Part shown: piece after piece, positions 12,497 through 23,300 of the stretch
How the letters are laid out: each line of letters opens with the position of its first letter
Numbering within the stretch: the stretch's first letter is position 1
Assembly (NCBI GenBank): GCA_011319805.1
Contig: SJRY01000020.1
Coordinates: 1 to 40,118 of the forward strand
Length of the DNA: 40,118 bases
Source of the DNA: Macrocybe gigantea
Lineage: Eukaryota > Basidiomycota > Agaricomycetes > Agaricales > Callistosporiaceae
Direction of reading: 5' to 3'
Program-made: the position numbers and the translations under genes
Notes under the pieces: model-generated
Told to the model about the DNA's origin: nothing
Databases searched by the model: none
What the model saw: the letters and a program-made list of their open reading frames with translations, nothing else

Positions 12497-12695
12497 CGCG
12501 AGCTCGGCAAGTGTTATGAGGCTGCGGGTTGGCAAGAACACCATGTAACCCTAACCCGAGGGACACTCATAGTAGCCCCTTTCCATATCCTCATCGCTCT
12601 CCATTCCAAGCTGCCATTAGGATAATTGTCTCAGTGGCCTTGGCCAGGCTTGCCGGCCTCGAAACAATACCATCGTCACACCAGAACTTTCGGAA
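12497..12695. promoter_or_regulatory. shared divergent promoter, VPS53 and yippee
   Basis: Only 199 bp separate the two inferred start codons, so both promoters and 5' untranslated regions must overlap or abut here. No factor site is claimed. Confidence 0.55.
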
Positions 12696-13304
12696 ATGGT
12701 TGACCCTGCGACCTCCGATACAAAGCAGCAGGTCATACAGACTTATCATGGCCATCCAGTCTTCTCTTGCTCGAAGTGTGCCGCTACTATCGTCGGTATT
12801 GAATCTTCAGACAATCTATTACAGTTTTTTTGAATCCCTAATCTCGAAAATGGTGTATTCTAGGCCCTGCAAGATGAGCTCATAAGCAAGGCCTTTTCTG
12901 GGAGGGATGGCCGTGGATAGTAAGCTACTATGCACAGGCTGGCATAAACCCCATGCTGAAAGTTCATGCAGTTTGATGCACTCTGCAGTCAATGTCAAGA
13001 TGGGGCGGAGGGAAGAACGATCTTTATTGTATTGCCCGCCCCCTTTCCGCCCATCATACTCTACGACTAACACTTCGCTCTCCGGTAAAGGACAGGCATG
13101 CATACCGTCGCCGACGTCTATTGTCTCGGTTGTAATGACCGGTTGGGATGGTTTTACCATAAAGCTGCAGATCCTTCACAGAAATACAAAGAAGGTCGAA
13201 AGCTTGTCCCATTCTTGCAAAAGTCTCAGGCTGACGATAAACCAGGCAAGTATTTATTGGAGCGCGAGAAGCTCATCAAGGAGAATGCGTGGAAGCTGGG
13301 CTAA
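12696..13304 (+). CDS. yippee family zinc-binding protein
   Basis: Yippee proteins are small, highly conserved eukaryotic proteins folding around one zinc ion; their roles are loosely linked to the cell cycle, chromatin and protein turnover (in humans YPEL5 sits in the CTLH ubiquitin ligase). Five exons, 12696-12791, 12864-12919, 12972-13028, 13091-13194 and 13246-13304, splice in perfect phase to 123 residues, the usual length. Zinc ligands are Cys25/Cys28 (FSCSKC) and Cys81/Cys84 (VYCLGCNDRLGWFYHKA). The family signatures GMHTVADVYC, KYKEG and YLLEREKLIKENAW are intact. The four introns are 50-72 nt. The gene is divergent from VPS53. Confidence 0.94.
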
Positions 13305-13494
13305 CGTGATTGTACTTGAAACTTTGTTTGCTGAGCCATATTGTTGTTGTAATTATACCCCCGAGAGCAATATACATATAGTCAGTCGATGAAATGAGCG
13401 CAGCGAAGCGAGACGAAAGTACGCACCAAAGGTATCTCATTGCCAGGTACACATCTGCTTCCTCACTAGCTCGCCAGTTGGTGGCATCCCCCTG

Positions 13495-14381
13495 TCACGA
13501 CACAAAGGTCCCATCGTCATGGTACAACTCAGGCTTGGGCAGCCTTTCATTGCCACGGAAGACGACGTGTCCGACGTCTCGCGCAAACAGAGGTGGTCGC
13601 CTCCGCCATGTACTGTCCGACTTTTTCTTTCCTTTGCGTTTGCTCGAAGATGTAGAGGCCGCGGCGTCAGATGTCGTCGCCGGGATACCAGTATCTTCCA
13701 TAACGACATCGCCTGCTTCGCAGGACGACGTTGGTATCGTAGTCGAGGCTTCCGCCTGAGGAGCTCCAGAAGATTCCCCACTCCTGTTTGACGATGGCTC
13801 TTCCACTGATTCGACGACTGGCGGTGCGGGGATTCGGCGAAAAGTCCCGCACTCGTTGCATGTTAAGATTATGGCATGCCTATGTGAACTCGACTCTGGA
13901 AAAAGGTCAATCTTCACAGACGACAATGGGACCGGGACGTACTTTTTATCCGAACGGTGGCAGTCGACCCGGAACAAGTATGGTATTGCAACCTTTGCAT
14001 AGTGTTCTTTTGACGGTCGGGTCCCTATAAGAATTCTAGCATGTGTGGGCAACAGTATGTAAACGAAATTTTGACTCACATCTTGACCGTCGTCCGCTTA
14101 CCGACAAGCTTCATTGTCGATATGTACGACCTGGCCAAATCATTGCTGGTTATTACTCTTCTTCTGCTTTTATTTTTCCGCAAATTCTCTTCCATTTCCG
14201 TTGACGTGGCTGGCGCTGAAGTGCCTGTTATCGAAGTGTGCGTTGGCGTTGGCGTCGACAGAGGGTTCGAGAGAGTATTGACATAAAGACTGGCTTGATA
14301 GAGGAAATTGAGGCGTTGTAAAATGTCTCCATTGGTTATGCTGTTTGGATTGGGGACTTCGTCTTTGCTTTTCTTCGCCAT
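13495..14381 (-). CDS. RNase P/MRP protein subunit, Rpr2/Rpp21/Snm1 type
   Basis: This subunit binds zinc and assists the nuclear RNase P or MRP ribonucleoprotein in pre-tRNA or pre-rRNA processing. Exon 1 (14381-14080) encodes MAKKSKDEVPNPNSI, then LQRLNFLYQASLYV and LARSYISTMKLVGKRTTVKM, the typical helical N-terminus. Exon 2 (14024-13943) carries the first zinc pair, CKGCNTILVPG. Exon 3 (13895-13495) carries TCNECGTFRRIP, then an acidic/Ser linker and a C-terminal PLFARDVGHVVFRGNERLP. Introns are 55 and 47 nt. Inside exon 2, near 13976, one base is missing: the frame runs into a stop just after VPG, and a one-base shift restores TATVRIK and makes all splice phases fit, giving about 261 residues. 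Rpr2 and Snm1 cannot be told apart from this sequence. Confidence 0.85.
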
Positions 14382-14444
14382 ACGGAAACGTCGTTGAGCG
14401 ATAGCTGAGGTGGAAAAGTGCTTAAATGCATGCCGCAAAGGGAA

Positions 14445-14460
14445 GATAAGATAAGATAAT
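14445..14460 (+). promoter_or_regulatory. three overlapping GATAA motifs
   Basis: Three consecutive GATAA(G/T) units lie about 65 bp upstream of the Rpr2-like start codon and downstream of the MYND gene. GATA-type zinc-finger factors are known to bind such sites in fungi, but the run may also be a simple pentanucleotide repeat. Confidence 0.3.
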
Positions 14461-14524
14461 GATGACGGTTATATCTATTCCTCTGGTGTGTTGTACAAGT
14501 ACTTGCATTTAACTACTGATTTTT

Positions 14525-15792
14525 TCACAACGAAAAGTTTGTACTCTTCTCGAGAATAACTGTGGTTTCGGGCGGAAAGGTCACCCCGTTGACCAGGTCA
14601 TCTTCTGTGACAAAAATGACCTTATCAACGCTCTCTCGCGGTCCAGTCACGAAACATGCTCGACCCGACGGATGCTTGACCCGTCTCGTAACGCAGACGT
14701 TCTTCTTGAAGTCGAAATTCCTCTCATTCTTCGGAGACACGAAATATTCACGTCCATTCCTGAACTCTTCGAAGGTCAGCTTGAATGGCTCTGAGCATAT
14801 AGGATCCTTGCTGCCCGGTAGACAATATGTCCTATGACGGGGCCAGTCCTGTCACATGCATAAATGGTGAATTTTGAGAATGGCACCGCGTCGGGAGGAC
14901 CAACCTTTTTTTGACACTCTTGGGAACAGTATGACGGTTTGAAACCAGCAACACATTTTCCGGCACCTGACCATGAAATGGACAAAGAGGATTAACATCA
15001 CTTGCAGCGAAGTCGCAATGGAAAAGCGGCTTACAACGAAATAAAGCTGACCCGGATGCAGCGAATATATCACATTCCTCAGCAGCGCATTTATACCTCG
15101 CGGGTTTTCCCTCCACTTCTTACGCATATCTTCGTCCTTCTCCGGGGAATAAAAATCCTTGCGGGTCTTGTCTACCATTTGCCAGATTTCCTCATACATC
15201 TCTCCTAGATCCTTCTTCGCCTCCAGCGGCTCCAACCCGCCTCTATCCAAGATCCTTTTATAGAAGTCGAGAAACGGCAACAACATCTCCGGGACGCCAG
15301 GCGATGCTGGCGAGCGGCCCTCGGAAAGTGCCGTTCTTCCGCACGGATAGGCGTTCAGATACACGCATTTGGCGGCATGCGAGGCAGCCTCATGGACCGT
15401 CTCAAAAGAAGGTGGGACGACACCCGCACGCGGAGTGACCTCCAGACACTCTACCAAGAGAGCATGGGCGATAGCCTTGAGCTTATTGTCTTTGGACAAG
15501 TCAACAGCTGGAAGCGCTGTCGCGCGTGTGAAGAAAAGACGCGCCCGGACTTTGTTTAAAGGGCAGCCCAATCCGACCAAGCAACTGCACATTTGCATAG
15601 AAGGTTATAAGCAAACGAGCAAGTCAAAGTAAAGTCTTGGAAAGACGGAACGCACCGGAGCCCGGCATCCAGCAGCTCTGCGATGCCCCGGTCGATCTTC
15701 TCGTTTTCTACAGATTCCGGTTTAGCAGCCAGGGCCTCTTCAGAAATTCTTATCATCGTCGACGCCAACTTGCTGAATGGGATGGGCGGCAT
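14525..15792 (-). CDS. MYND zinc-finger protein, function unknown
   Basis: Four exons (15792-15656, 15584-15035, 14966-14905, 14848-14525) give about 357 residues after one correction. The C-terminal part holds a MYND finger split over three exons: KCAAEECDIF, then a Cys made at a splice junction, GKCVAGF, SYCSQECQKK and DWPRHRTYC. MYND fingers bind two zinc ions and mediate protein contacts. No SET domain is seen; the N-terminal part (DLGEMYEEIWQMVDKTRK and flanking) looks helical and is not recognised. Near 15100 the frame must shift by one base, between the WRENP segment and the first finger Cys pair; with it the phases of all exons close exactly. The start at 15792 is chosen over an in-frame ATG at 15918 because the sequence between looks low-quality as protein. 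Confidence 0.75.
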
Positions 15793-16601
15793 TGCGGATA
15801 CCTTGAGCCTGGAATACTGTGTCGCTTTCTCCCATTGCGGATGCTGTGGAGAATTCTTGCAAGAAGAATATTGGTATGATTGGTGGGTTGGTCGGTTAGA
15901 GTGCTTGGGTGAAGGCATCGCAGTTTGTGGAACGGTGATGTCGTTGCTACGTCTTTATATTGCTTATAATCCGCCGGCGGATAGGGCAGTCAGTATCAGA
16001 GACGTGTGGGTTGATAATAGACCTGACAGTTCAACGAGCCTTAAATACTCAAAAACCTCCCTCGTACTCTTTGACCGGAACCAGCCCTACGGTTTCCAAC
16101 TCGTATCCAAGGAAAGCGGAGAATGCGTCACTATCGTCCGAGTATAGAAAACAAGGCAAATAGCGTGGTGACAATGCGAAGCTCCCTGGACTTGAACAAT
16201 AAGCCGGGACAAGGCGCTGGCCACGTCAACGCCGATCCCTGATGCATAATGAGTTGATGCATAGACGGTGGTGATGGCGCAGGTCGCTCGAAGTGAGTCC
16301 ACAATTGTTGATGAACAAAAGGAAAACAAGACAAACTGACGCCTACAACGGACTCCACTACCGCCAGATAAGGTTTGAGTATGGCCAAGTCAAGAATGGA
16401 GGTGACGATAATGCAAACCCAAATGCATTGAATAGCGTCTCGGCAGACACAGAAAGAAAAAAGAACATGATAATATATTCGGAACAATACCGATCTAACC
16501 TCGGTGGTCTGGATAAGGCAGCCCTGCGCCGCATCAAAGCAACACAATCAAGCGCTTGGTATATGTGGCCGTGCTTTTGTCAGTTCGATACATGCACTCC
16601 G
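15793..16601. other. no supportable gene
   Basis: Short open frames occur on both strands. A minus-strand one (about 16131-16547) has a hydrophobic stretch (CIIVTSILDLAILKPYLAVV) that could be a relic or exon of a membrane protein, but no family pattern or splice structure supports it. Confidence 0.3.
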
Positions 16602-16982
16602 TCACTTTTCTCCCTTTAAACGTCTGGAAAAATCCAAAAAATCCGGGTCTTCGCCAGTTGCAAAGTTTTGCCAAGGATTGTTATTTAATGCAGGGTTCTT
16701 TCTTCCTGTAACTTGCAGCATGGTCCACAAGTCTTTGAGTCGGTTCTGCCAACCTGTGCGAAGCAGATCATCATCAGCAAGTTCATCTCCACAATTGATA
16801 TTCCGCCTGGCGACACGATGCATGAAATGAACTAGGTTTTCTTTCTCGGAATCGTGATAAAATATCCACCTTTTCGGTTCTCCATGCCCAAGTCTTTGGC
16901 GTCTTTTCAGAGTGGAAGTACCCTCGAAAGTGGAGCCGAAGAACTGCTGGGCGTCTTGAGAAAAGAATCCTTCTTTCCCCAT
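16602..16982 (-). CDS. hypothetical protein, 126 residues
   Basis: Not recognised. The frame is open for 126 codons and its composition is protein-like, with motifs such as YHDSEKENLVHFMHRVARR and NNPWQNFATGEDPDFLDF. No signal peptide, membrane segment or known domain is visible. There is no supporting splice structure, so it may be chance or part of a spliced gene whose other exons I cannot place. Confidence 0.25.
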   Translation of the reverse strand: MGKEGFFSQDAQQFFGSTFEGTSTLKRRQRLGHGEPKRWIFYHDSEKENLVHFMHRVARRNINCGDELADDDLLRTGWQNRLKDLWTMLQVTGRKNPALNNNPWQNFATGEDPDFLDFSRRLKGEK

Positions 16983-18874
16983 CTACGATGTTGCTCATGG
17001 TAGGGTCCGGTCTTTTATCATGCACACAAGCTCAGAAACACTCGTGCAGGAACATAAGCTAACCAGCTTTCGACCGTCCCTCGAACAATGACCTGGTTTG
17101 TAGCAAGGTTTACAAAGTTTCTCTGCGTAAAACAAGGGTTATGATCAGCATTCAAGGGAAAAATTAAACGTTATACAATTCACACTCACGCAGTGATTGA
17201 ATAGCCCCGATTCCTCTGTGGCACCTAGTCACCACCGCGGGAACTCGGATGGGTGACCTTTACTCAGCTCTGCATTCAAGCGCATGCGCATGCGTACAGC
17301 GATCGCAGACGTCTCTTGCAAAGGCCGGACATCTCCAAAGAGAGTGAGCTACATTGGAGAGCAACCAGTCGGTGAATTATAGGGCTGTCGGATGTCGTTA
17401 TCGACGGTCTTCAGCGTTAAGGCTGACCCGTCGAAGCAAGAGGCTGGCTCTGCACGCGCTAGCACACCGTGGCCTTCCCGACTGGTCTTCTCGGAACATT
17501 AGACCTTCCTCAGTATATCGCCTTGCCATGGGGGCACGCTGCAGCGAGGCGCGTCACCAACGTCTCGAAACGAGTGCGGCAGGTGCACCAGAGCAGATGG
17601 GAATGACCCCTGCTGCCAGTGAACGGCGTCCGTTTCACGCAATGATAAAAGGGTTGGAGAGCATGGAACGCGACCAGTCAGATCTCAAAGCCGAACAAGA
17701 TGTACGAAAACGAGGAAAAGTGAAGATCAGCCCACGGTTAAGCGTCTTCTGAGTGAATCATTAATGACATATCTAGCATCCTAGTTCCTTCAGACTGACA
17801 CGATACACAACACTGCGACTTTGCAATCGTTTGAGAGTTGCTTTATGAAAGGTGTTTGCGGCCGAAATCGACTTGACAGGCATTCTCGACAGCAAACAAA
17901 GAGAAACCTGTAAATAGCACCACCAGATTCACCACGCGACGTAGGAAGAAACAACAATCGTCATAACGAATGTACTCGAAAAACAAACGCTGGATCCTAC
18001 GATACATAATCAAATCACCGAAATATCAACCGCAAAAGTAGCGCACACACTCCATTGCCCAGAAAAACAAAGCCCAAGGAAAAAGCCAAAGGCGATACCC
18101 TCAACAACCTTCGAACACGGAGAGCGTCGAAAAGGATAGAGGGAAAAAGGAAACCGTAGAAAGAAAGGAGGAATCCAGGGACGGAATCGATGACGAGGGA
18201 AAAGCGTCCTCTACTCAACCCCGAAGAGGAGCAGCGGAATCGCTTCTCGATGCCTCGCCCGCTTCACGTCTCCTTCGACCGCCTCCCTCTCGGCTCCTCC
18301 TCCTCTCCCATCTCCCTTTCACCCGCTGGTCTTCGGGGAAATCGAGAATGTGTCATAGCTTCCCGACTTGTTGATGTGCGTTCTGTAGAGTGAAATACTT
18401 CGATGTGCGTGGAAACACATTGACAACGTGGCGATACGAAAATGCGGGGTGGACCGAATAACGATTTGTTCTTCCTTTCTCCGAGGTGTGAGTCCATGCA
18501 GATAAATAAAATAAAGGCGACCGAAACCAGATGATAAGGATATGACCAAGAAAAGAGTAGATATGCCGGAAGAGATGGGAGGAATCGAAAATTATGAGGT
18601 GACCTGACTTGTTTATTGTTGGGGAGTGGGCATAGACGAGTGCCTGAGTTGTAGAGATACAATGCGGCGTGAGAATTATTTGCCGAGTGGGAGACGTGAC
18701 AGGCGTCGATCGACCAAGACAGAGGGGTGTACACCAAGACGGGCCACATGGAAGGGTGTCGAGTGTCTGGTGACCTAACAGCTAAGTAACGACTGGCGCT
18801 ACCCGCGACATGTCGTAGTCTGGTGGAAGGTCATGACGGATGGACTGAGGTGACAAATGACCTCCACCTGACAC
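16983..18874. other. gene-poor region
   Basis: I see no convincing gene. Open frames of 60-160 codons occur on both strands, including about 17354-17752 (+) and 18264-18749 (-), but their translations lack motifs and are rich in residues typical of out-of-frame reading. A GC-rich palindromic stretch (GCGCATGCGCATGCGT) lies near 17279-17294. It is downstream of HAC1. Confidence 0.4.
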
Positions 18875-20304
18875 TCAAAACGTACCGACACCTTGAAGAA
18901 TTCCAAGGTCCAATACCGGGAAGTCTTCTTGTTCAAAGGGGTGTCCATCTGCCGCGACGTTGATGCCAGCCATCTCCATGATCCGCTGCATCTCTACCTC
19001 GTTGTATCCATAGACGTCCAAATCCTCGCCGCTCCCACCCACCGCGACGTCACCGACGGCCATTCCCATATCCATTCCAAACTCTATTATATCCATGCCG
19101 GTCGGAATCTGCATGCCCATACCTCCACACCCCACACCCACCGCCATATCACTAGACGAGATTACTTGCGCCTTGGCGGCTTGCGTAATTTTCTTCGCAC
19201 CCTCCGACATTTGAGTGCCATCAGGTCTGACCATGGATGTGACAGGTAGAGAGCTGACGGGTTTGTGAGAGACGCAGGGCGAAGTAGGCGGGATAGGGGC
19301 GAGTATCTCGCGGAGGAGGGTCTCCATAGTAGCGTCGTCGATGGTCTGATCGTCGAGGGAGTCTGCGTTGTTGTTCGGGAGGACGAACGGCTGGCCATCT
19401 TGACTCGGAGGGATTGAAGCCTTGAAACCGGATGTGCACAAAAAGAGGTCGAGGTCGAGACCACCCGCTGCAGGGCCACTGACGAAGACAGCGTGCTGCT
19501 TCGGCCAATGGTCGCCACCCGTGCAAGGTGGCGAGTGGAGTCTAATTTTTGCTCTTGTTTGAGCTCACCGGCAAGGTGACGTGAGGCCTCGGAGTCGCTA
19601 GGAACTGAGGACCCGGATGGCGATGGAGCAGCCGAAACATCAACATCGAGAGAGGCGTGAGTGGGAGCTGGAGAAATAGGCAGTATAGAGGCGGAGGGCA
19701 GTGCTTGGAAAGAAGAATGAGAGGATTGCGCAGATGATGGTTGTGATGCTGAAGGGATGTTGATAGGTGCGAGAGGGTTGGAGGAAGACGCGGTGGGTGG
19801 GGCAAGGGGAAGACCTTGAGCCGCAAGAGCTTTAAGAACAGCATCCCAGCCTCGTTCAAGAGTTTTGATGCGTTCTTTCAATTCTTCGTTTTCGCGGTCC
19901 TTGTCCTTTACCTCTTCCTTCTTTGTCTCGTTAACTTTGAGGAAAGCGGAAGGAACAGGAGCCGGAGCCGGAGCGGCGGAAGGAAGACCCATTCCGGCGC
20001 GTAGGGCCCGATTCTCTTCCTCAAGCTCGGCCACTCTGCGCTCCAGGTAGGAAAACTGGGCCTTTCGGCGATCGCGGGAATTCTGAGCGGCGATGCGGTT
20101 CCGGTGCGCACGAGCTTCCTTGCGCTCCTCGGGAGTGGTCTCGGAGCGAGGCCGCTTGCGCGATGTCGCGGTGGAAGGTGACGTGGAAGTGGGTGCTTCG
20201 ACCGTCGATGCCAAGCTGGAGACAGACGCAGCCGGCGACGGAGCAGAAACAGGGGAAGGGTGAGTCAGTGCTGATGGGTCGATAAAAATGTGTTGTTGGG
20301 CCAT
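18875..20304 (-). CDS. HAC1: HAC1/XBP1-type bZIP transcription factor (unfolded protein response)
   Basis: Hac1/HacA/Cib1 is the bZIP activator of ER chaperone genes, switched on when Ire1 cuts an unconventional intron from its mRNA. ATG 20304 opens a frame with a Ser/Pro-rich start, then the basic region and zipper at about residues 58-101 (ERKEARAHRNRIAAQNSRDR and SYLERRVAELEEENRAL), which is the Hac1 type. A second helical stretch with ELKERIKTLERGWDAV follows. Near 19.5 kb the coding potential passes to another frame, starting GGLDLDLF and ending IMEMAGINVAADGHPFEQE...LGILQGVGTF at 18875. Deleting 19471-19523 (53 nt) joins the frames exactly and gives 458 residues. Unspliced, the first frame stays open to 19162 and gives 380 residues. 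No ordinary GT-AG intron is apparent. One missing base would also explain the frame change, so the intron is a well-motivated inference. Confidence 0.88.
19471..19523 (-). promoter_or_regulatory. candidate Ire1-processed unconventional intron of HAC1
   Basis: On the sense (minus) strand the 5' side is an 8-bp perfect stem, TCGCCACC paired with GGTGGCGA, enclosing the 7-nt loop TTGCACG at 19525-19532/19512-19519 flanks. Ire1 sites are 7-nt loops cut between the third and fourth base (G/C), and this loop has G/C there, though it departs from the usual CNGCNGN at other positions. The 3' side is CTG/CAG at 19471/19470, matching the consensus bases but with only a weak stem. The excised length of 53 nt is 2 modulo 3, as in known Hac1/Xbp1 introns. 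A cut three bases later (CAG/CGG, 56 nt) would also keep phase. Confidence 0.5.
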
Positions 20305-23300
20305 TGTGATTGAATGTGGGCGAAGAACTGGAGTCGTGGCGAGGAATAGAGTGGTCTTGAGGAAAAGAGGATTACTGCGGACGCAGGACGGATACGTGGA
20401 TATTCGTAAAGAGCATACGTGGCATTCGACGTGTATTTATTACATTCAAGGGGTAAACAAATACTACCAAACATGATACAACCCCATCTTTTCTATTCGA
20501 TGCCGCAGTGCACCTGGATGAGAAACCTGGCCAGCTTTCCACATGAACATAGGGCCTAGTCTGTCTTCAGGCCTTTAAATCGGCTCTCAAGAGCATGTTC
20601 AGATTCTCCCAGCTGCAGCGTTTCGCAGGCCGTCTTACGACTCAAACTTCATCCGTTGCAGGCGGTGAACTTTCCCAAAGAAACATAGCTCAAGATGCCT
20701 TTCGCCCAATACCAGTACACATATCTTCACCATACCTGGGAGCCGGTCGTCCATCCAAAGTCCGAGCGCCGGTTGCACAGCGGCCTTAATTAATACGCCT
20801 CAGGCCCCTTGCTCACGATCACCGTCTCCGCTTTCCTGCCGCTTTCCCACGATTGATCAAGAGGAAACACAAATGCTGTCGGCCGTCGGCGAGCTCGGGC
20901 AGAAACGGGCTCACGCTATGCAGTTGATAATCTTCGACGTAGTGCACGACCGTGGCTGCGCATGGTAGAGCATGTGTCATATCGCAGAGGCCTCGAAAAT
21001 TCCGAGATGACAGCTGTCCGGTGGTTGACTCAATTTGTATGCGATAGTGCAGTACGGCGTCGCCTCAGACACCTAAATCAGCTTTCCATCTATCCGTTCA
21101 GAGAAAACCAATACGAGCTTCCCAACGCGGTCTCATCTTCCATTCCAGCATTCCGACGAATATCACTGTCTGCCACATCAATCAAAGGATATACAAAAAG
21201 GGCCTTTTTAGCCCCCTGGTCCCCGAACGGAATCTGTTACCAGACATTCGCCAACATTGATCCCAAGGAACAGAAGCGACAGAGAGGTAAGCAAGGAAAA
21301 AACCTCAAAGTTCGCTGTAGAATTTCTTGATCACCGTTCGTTCCTGGCATCATCCGACGGAACGGAGGCACACGGCAGCACTCGGACTATGGTGCGTGCA
21401 GCTGTGGCAAGGACTCGTCGTGTTCCGTTGAAACCTTCTATATAGCATTCAAGGGCGCGAAAATGCAGTAGATGCTGTTATGCGACTAGCACAGAAAAGA
21501 AAACTACTACAACGCAGTCATGTTGAGTCTTTTAATACATCAACGACTCTTCCATCGAACAGTATGCCATACATGGAGCGCGTCCTAGGATTTCGAAGCC
21601 CCGCCGCAGAATCCTGTGCAATCCCGAGATTCATGGCCCCCACATTCGATCCCACAATCAACGTCCACACCCCTTGATATAACCAGCGAATAACCTGATA
21701 TGTATGTATCAATTCGCGAGCTCTGGATCAGAATATCAACGCCATTGGTTGATGAGAGGGAGATAAGCATTGGGAATGGAAAACTTTCAAGTCATGCACG
21801 TTCTACCTTCTTTTTTTTTCCTGCCTTCCGTCAGACCTGTCTTGAGATGATCGGACGATGTCCGAAATGTCCGAAGTGGAATAGTGTGCGGTTGCGATAC
21901 TAGGACGTGAAGACATAGATGCCTCGGCGTGTTATAATCCTCCGAAAGCCTTCCTAGACAGCGACTGAGATCATGCCGGCGTTGGCGATAGAATCATCAA
22001 CCAATCACAGGCAAGAGAACATATTCGCCAAAAAGACGCCTCTTCTGTTTGGGAAACTCAGTCTTCCCTCTGTCCAAAAAAAAAACAAGTCACTACGCGC
22101 TAGCGGGCAAAGCGCAAAAGGGCAGCAAGACGAAAAAAATTAAAACTATCTAGCCCCAAAACGGAAAACAGCGAAGCGTGACCTGCAAACATTCGCGTAG
22201 TGCCTTGCAATAATGTCGGTAAAACCGCACCCAGTCCGCAATATCCATCGTACTATATATGAACGACCTACCCGTTCTGATGGGCCAATAAAAGCAAAGC
22301 CAGATCTCATTTGAGGCCGTAGAAGAAATTATGCGAGCGCATGCAAGTACACGCAAATACATTCTACGGAAAAACAATTTCCGATGCCATTTTTTTTCAG
22401 CGGAAATCTGAGAAATGGAATCCAGGTGTATTACTTACCATGCAACCCTGAGAGGTTCTTGGCCTGAGGATTGCTCTCGGCTGGCCAACAGAACACGCTG
22501 TCGACGTCATGGTGCTTGGATACTGTCTGGCAGCGGCGGCACATCCACACAGCGATCAGAGACGATATGCATCCGATGGAAGCCTGCAGCTTTCATGTGA
22601 ATATTTTAAAAAGGAAAAAGGGCCTGTCAATGACGATTTTGGATCCTCCAGCACCAGCACTCGCGGCGACTTGATATGATGTTCCGCCCAGTGATTCCTA
22701 TCCACAATTTAGGGTAGCTCGACAACGCGCAAGGGCTGATTCTGAGCCGTCCGGCTCAACTCCCGCTGTCAATTGTGCGCTTCTTGACCTGGATGCTCGA
22801 GAGAGCTGGATCCCCAACACCCAAGCTGTCAATGTCACGTTGTCATCGTTCCCATCGGCGCCTGAAATGCCCGAAAACAATCGAGTTAGCGGCGCATGCG
22901 CTGGGACCTGTGCGCACGCAGACACTTGTTGTTCACGTTGGCTGCCTGGCACTCGAAGAACGTAAAAAAAAGAGCAATTTAGCACCATGTGTGCGATAAG
23001 CCAAGACCATGGGAAATCCTGCAGCTGACCTAGACACTGACAGTGCCACTCGCGGCTGTCATTCGTCGGGGGGAATTGGCGTGACTACCAACGACGGCGA
23101 CGAAACCGACCCAGAAGCTTCCTTGCTTCTTGCAGTCGAAAAGGACGCAGTCGGCACCTGGCACTCTTCGTAAGCATGCCAGCAATAGATTGGCGCCAGC
23201 GACGGAGCGAATTGCTCCAGATGTCAGCTACTTGCGTATAACTGACTTACAGTATATGCATATGCAGCAATCCTGGTGAAGCTCAAGTCGGCCAAGGAAA

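Noticed and set aside
16131..16547. Hydrophobic minus-strand frame, possible membrane protein
   Set aside because: One hydrophobic stretch only, no family pattern, and no second exon could be joined with consistent splice sites.
17190..17260. 5S rRNA-like or hairpin element (GTCACC...GGTGAC near ATGGGTGACC)
   Set aside because: Only a few bases resemble 5S internal boxes, the full 5S pattern and length are missing, and the short inverted repeat can be chance.
17354..17752. Plus-strand 132-codon frame
   Set aside because: Arg-rich translation without motifs, no splice structure, and no sign of constraint; likely chance.
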